Assembly: GCA_020028535.1 (NCBI GenBank)
Contig: JAIBHM010000076.1
Span: 1 to 8,386, forward strand
DNA: 8,386 nucleotides
From: Armatimonadota bacterium
GTDB lineage: Bacteria; Sysuimicrobiota; Sysuimicrobiia; Sysuimicrobiales; Kaftiobacteriaceae
Direction: 5' to 3'
Shown here in pieces: positions 5,813-8,386 of this stretch. The notes beneath the pieces are model-generated. The model made no database searches and was not told where the DNA came from. It saw only the letters and a program-made list of their open reading frames with translations. The translations under genes and the position numbers were made by a program. The stretch's first letter is position 1, and each line of letters starts with the position of its first letter.

Positions 5813-5851
5813 CCGCTCGCAATTCGCCCTCTAGTCGGACTCTCCGAGCGG
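5813..5851. repeat. Inverted repeat upstream of the ABC transporter promoter
   Basis: CCGCTCG (5813-5819) and CGAGCGG (5845-5851) are exact 7-base inverted arms 25 bases apart. A second small hairpin, TCGGA-CTC-TCCGA (5835-5847), lies inside and overlaps the right arm, so the two folds exclude each other. The right arm ends five bases before the -10 box. There is no T-tract, so a simple terminator is unlikely. An operator for a dimeric regulator is possible. Confidence 0.5.
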
Positions 5852-5855
5852 GCAG

Positions 5856-5861
5856 TATAAT
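5856..5861 (+). promoter_or_regulatory. -10 box of the ABC exporter operon
   Basis: A perfect TATAAT lies 12 bases before the GTG start at 5874. The predicted transcription start is near 5868, leaving about six bases of leader and no room for a ribosome binding site. No convincing -35 box is seen; TAGTCG at 5832-5837 is a weak candidate. The small hairpin and right repeat arm occupy the -35 to -10 spacer. Confidence 0.6.
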
Positions 5862-5873
5862 CGGTAGGCTGCC

Positions 5874-7622
5874 GTGAGTCCCAGACTCCGTTCGTACATC
5901 ATGCGCTACCGCCGGGAGTACGCCACCGGCTTCCTGCTCAGCATCGCCGCGGCCTTGCTGCTGATGGTCAACCCCATTCTGGTGCGGCAGGCCGTGGACG
6001 GTATCGGGCGGGGTATCTCCACCAGGCAACTCGGCCTCTACGCGCTCGGCCTCATCGCGATCCACACCGGGGTCGTGATCCTGCGCTATTTCTGGCGGAT
6101 GAGCATCTTCAGCGCGGCGCGCCGGATCGAGTACGAGATCCGCAACGATTACTTTGCGCACCTGCAGCGGATGCACCTGGGGTTCTTCCATCGAACCCGG
6201 ACCGGCGACCTGATGGCGCGCGCGGTGAACGACCTGAGCACCGTGCAGAGGTTCCTCGGCCCGGGGCTGATGCACGGCTTCAGCACGACCATCACGTTTG
6301 CCATCGCGGTGGGGTTCATGCTCACGGTGGACGTGCGGCTGACGCTGGTGATGCTGTTCATCCTGCCGCTGGTCAGCCTGTCGTTCATCGCGCTGGCGCC
6401 GCGCATCCACGCGCAGTTCGAGAGGGTACAGGACCAGTTCAGCACAATCTCGGCCAAGGCCCAGGAGAACTTCTCTGGCATCCGCGTGGTGAAGGCATTT
6501 GCGCAGGAGCCGCACGAGATCCAGGCGTTCGCCGGCCTGAATCGCGAGTACATCCGACGCAACATGGGCGTGATCAAGACCAGCGGAGCGCTGTGGCCGC
6601 TGATCGATTTCTTCCTCGGGCTCGCCGCCGTGATGCTGCTGTGGCAGGGCGGCCAGGCGGTGATCGCGGGACGCATCACGATCGGCCAGTTCGTGCAGTT
6701 CACGGCCTACCTCGGCCTGCTGGCCTGGCCGATGATCGCCCTGGGTTGGGTCGTCAACCTGATGCAGCGCGGGTTGGCCTCGATGAAGCGGCTGGATGAG
6801 ATCTTCGCGCACAAGCCGAAAATCGCCGACCATCCGGATGCGCGGCCCATGCGCACGATGCGCGGCGACATCGAATTCCGCAATGTGTCGTTCGCCTACA
6901 ACGGCGCGCCGGTACTGCGAGACATCACGCTGCACATCCCCGGGGGGAGCACCCTGGCGGTCGTCGGGCCCACGGGGAGCGGGAAGAGCACGCTGGTCGG
7001 CCTCATCCCGCGCCAGTTCGACGTCACCGGCGGCGAGGTGCTGATCGACGGCGTCGACGTACGCCGCATCGCCCTGGATGACCTGCGCCGGCACGTCGGG
7101 TTCGTGCCGCAGGACACGTTTCTGTTCTCCGACACCCTCGGGGAGAACATCGCCTACGGGCTGGAGACGGTGGACAGCGCCAGGATCACGGCCGCCGCGG
7201 AAGTCTCCGCGCTGGTTAGCGACGTGGCGGATTTCCCGAAAGGCTATGAGACGATCGTAGGAGAGCGCGGGGTGACGCTCTCGGGCGGGCAGAAGCAGCG
7301 TACCGCCATCGCCCGGGCCGTGGCCCGCGACCCACGCATCCTGATTCTGGACGATGCGCTGAGCAGCGTGGACACGCACACAGAAGAGGAGATTCTCACC
7401 CGGCTGCGCGGCGTGATGCAAACGCGCACCGCAATTCTCATCTCCCACCGCATTTCCACGGTCCGGCACGCCGACCAGATCGTCGTGCTGGACGATGGGC
7501 GGATCGTCGAGCGCGGGACGCACGATGAGCTCCTGCAGCGGGGCGGGCTGTATGCCGCCCTGTACCAGAAGCAGCTGCTGGAGCAGGAGCTCGAGGAAGC
7601 GGAGGTCGCCCCAGAGGCGTGA
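5874..7622 (+). CDS. ABC exporter half-transporter, degenerate-site subunit
   Basis: This 582-residue half-transporter has an N-terminal six-helix exporter domain (about 15-300) fused to an ATPase domain (about 332-575), as in MdlA, BmrC and TM287. The ATPase motifs are Walker A GPTGSGKST (365-373), Q-loop Gln413 in VPQDTFLFSDTL, signature LSGGQ (469-473), Walker B ILILD ending at Asp493, D-loop SSVD and switch His525. The residue after Walker B, normally catalytic Glu, is Asp494. This is usual in the degenerate half of heterodimeric exporters. With the overlapping partner gene downstream it should form a heterodimer in the inner membrane that exports lipids, drugs or peptides; the substrate cannot be told. 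The GTG at 5874 is the first plausible start and gives a nearly leaderless message. The last 15 residues are acidic. An alternative ATG (Met10) at 5901 would remove part of the conserved elbow helix. Confidence 0.93.
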   Translation: MSPRLRSYIMRYRREYATGFLLSIAAALLLMVNPILVRQAVDGIGRGISTRQLGLYALGLIAIHTGVVILRYFWRMSIFSAARRIEYEIRNDYFAHLQRMHLGFFHRTRTGDLMARAVNDLSTVQRFLGPGLMHGFSTTITFAIAVGFMLTVDVRLTLVMLFILPLVSLSFIALAPRIHAQFERVQDQFSTISAKAQENFSGIRVVKAFAQEPHEIQAFAGLNREYIRRNMGVIKTSGALWPLIDFFLGLAAVMLLWQGGQAVIAGRITIGQFVQFTAYLGLLAWPMIALGWVVNLMQRGLASMKRLDEIFAHKPKIADHPDARPMRTMRGDIEFRNVSFAYNGAPVLRDITLHIPGGSTLAVVGPTGSGKSTLVGLIPRQFDVTGGEVLIDGVDVRRIALDDLRRHVGFVPQDTFLFSDTLGENIAYGLETVDSARITAAAEVSALVSDVADFPKGYETIVGERGVTLSGGQKQRTAIARAVARDPRILILDDALSSVDTHTEEEILTRLRGVMQTRTAILISHRISTVRHADQIVVLDDGRIVERGTHDELLQRGGLYAALYQKQLLEQELEEAEVAPEA

Positions 7623-8386
7623 GCACCCATTTTCAGGAAGACGAAATCCTGGGGAAGGCCTACGACGCCCGCCTGATGCGCCGGCTGCTCACGTATCTGC
7701 GGCCGTATCGCTGGGCGGTGGCGCTGTCGGTGCTCCTGCTGTTGCTCACCGCCGGGATGGACCTGCTCGGGCCGTTTTTCGTCAAGATCGCGATCGACCG
7801 CTACATCGTGCGTGGAGAGGGGGCCGGCATCAGCCGGCTGGCCGTCTTCTACCTGGCGACGCTGCTGGCCGCCTTCGCCTTCCGCTACGCGCAGAACTTC
7901 ATCATGCAGGTGGTCGGCCAGCAGGTCATGTACGACCTGCGCCTCGCTCTCTTTACGCACCTGCAGCGTCTGGCGGTGTCATTCTTCACGCGGAACCCGG
8001 TCGGCCGCTTGATGACCCGCATCACCAACGACGTCGACACCCTGTACGAGATGGTGACCTCCGGTGTGGTGACGGTGATCGGGGACCTGGTCATGCTCAG
8101 CGGCATCGTGATCGCCATGCTGCTGCTGGACTGGCGGCTGGCGCTCTTAGCGTTCGCCGTCCTGCCGGTGCTGGTGGTTACGACGTTCACCTTTCAGTCG
8201 CGGATGCGTGACTCATACCGGGCCGTGCGCATCCGCATTGCGCGCATCAACGCGTACCTGAACGAGAACATCATGGGCATGCCTGTGGCGCAGCTGTTCA
8301 ACCGTGGGCTGAAGAACTTCCGGCGGTTCGATGATCTGAACCGCGATCACCTGGATGCGAACCTGGAGGCGACCCGGTACATGGCC
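7619..8386 (+). CDS. ABC exporter half-transporter, partner subunit (cut by window edge)
   Basis: The first 256 residues of a second half-transporter are present, and the frame is open to the window edge. The N-terminal tail FQEDEILGKAYDARLMRRLL is typical of the second subunit of heterodimeric exporters such as BmrD/YheH. Hydrophobic helices follow at about residues 32-52, 73-90, 148-168 and 172-190. The coupling-helix region includes HLQRLAVSFFTRNPVGRLMTR (about 114-134) with NDVDTL after it, and ENIMGMPVAQLFNR sits in the second intracellular loop. The GTG start at 7619 overlaps the previous stop (GTGA), with GGAGG at 7601-7605. The ATPase domain lies beyond the window, so whether it carries the canonical catalytic Glu cannot be checked. 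The family and pairing with the upstream gene are secure. Confidence 0.93.
   Translation, partial: MSTHFQEDEILGKAYDARLMRRLLTYLRPYRWAVALSVLLLLLTAGMDLLGPFFVKIAIDRYIVRGEGAGISRLAVFYLATLLAAFAFRYAQNFIMQVVGQQVMYDLRLALFTHLQRLAVSFFTRNPVGRLMTRITNDVDTLYEMVTSGVVTVIGDLVMLSGIVIAMLLLDWRLALLAFAVLPVLVVTTFTFQSRMRDSYRAVRIRIARINAYLNENIMGMPVAQLFNRGLKNFRRFDDLNRDHLDANLEATRYMA

Noticed and set aside
5772..7523. A 583-codon open frame on the minus strand opposite the first ABC gene
   Set aside because: It lies antisense to a gene with all ABC motifs. Its translation is low-complexity and rich in His, Arg, Asp, Gln and Pro, with no family I recognise. It is a shadow produced by high G+C third positions.

Overview
This window is GC-rich bacterial DNA (about two-thirds G+C by eye). 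It is densely packed, with no gene-free stretch over 300 bases. The longest gap between coding regions, 1381-1548, holds a tRNA gene and its promoter. Spacers and overlaps are short, and two promoters have TATAAT-like -10 boxes almost touching the start codon. A CUC-anticodon tRNA-Glu and common GTG starts also fit a high-GC bacterium. The sequence does not fix the phylum. Leaderless-type promoters are common in Actinobacteria, Deinococcus-Thermus and several high-GC soil or subsurface lineages. I see no insertion sequences, phage genes, CRISPR arrays or plasmid functions, so this looks like ordinary chromosome.

Layout. Positions 1-387 (minus) are the N-terminal half of an EamA/DMT-type membrane transporter cut by the window edge. 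Diverging from it is a small protein of unknown function (424-708, plus). A DUF2461 protein (697-1380, minus) converges on that gene with a 12-base overlap. Next is a tRNA-Glu(CUC) gene (1456-1533, plus) with a recognisable promoter. A cytoplasmic thioredoxin-fold protein with a CGDC motif follows (1549-2109, minus).

From 2175 to 5809 five plus-strand genes form one apparent operon, with gaps of 2 and 11 bases and then two 4-base ATGA overlaps. In order they are an unknown 109-residue protein, a two-domain VOC-fold ring-cleaving-dioxygenase-like protein, an alpha/beta hydrolase, a LamB/YcsF (PxpA-type 5-oxoprolinase subunit A) protein, and an alpha/alpha-toroid protein resembling prenyltransferase/squalene-cyclase repeats. 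The dioxygenase-hydrolase pair suggests cleavage of an aromatic ring followed by hydrolysis of the product. The roles of the last two genes in that scheme are not clear. The operon and the thioredoxin-like gene appear to share a face-to-face divergent promoter.

After a 64-base spacer with its own promoter and an inverted repeat, two overlapping genes (5874-7622 and 7619 to the window end) encode the subunits of a heterodimeric ABC exporter. The first subunit has Asp in place of the catalytic Glu after Walker B, the usual mark of the degenerate half. The second is cut off within its membrane domain.

The points most worth a second look are the ungapped internal duplication of the VOC protein, in which both candidate metal sites seem intact, and the composition of the five-gene operon.
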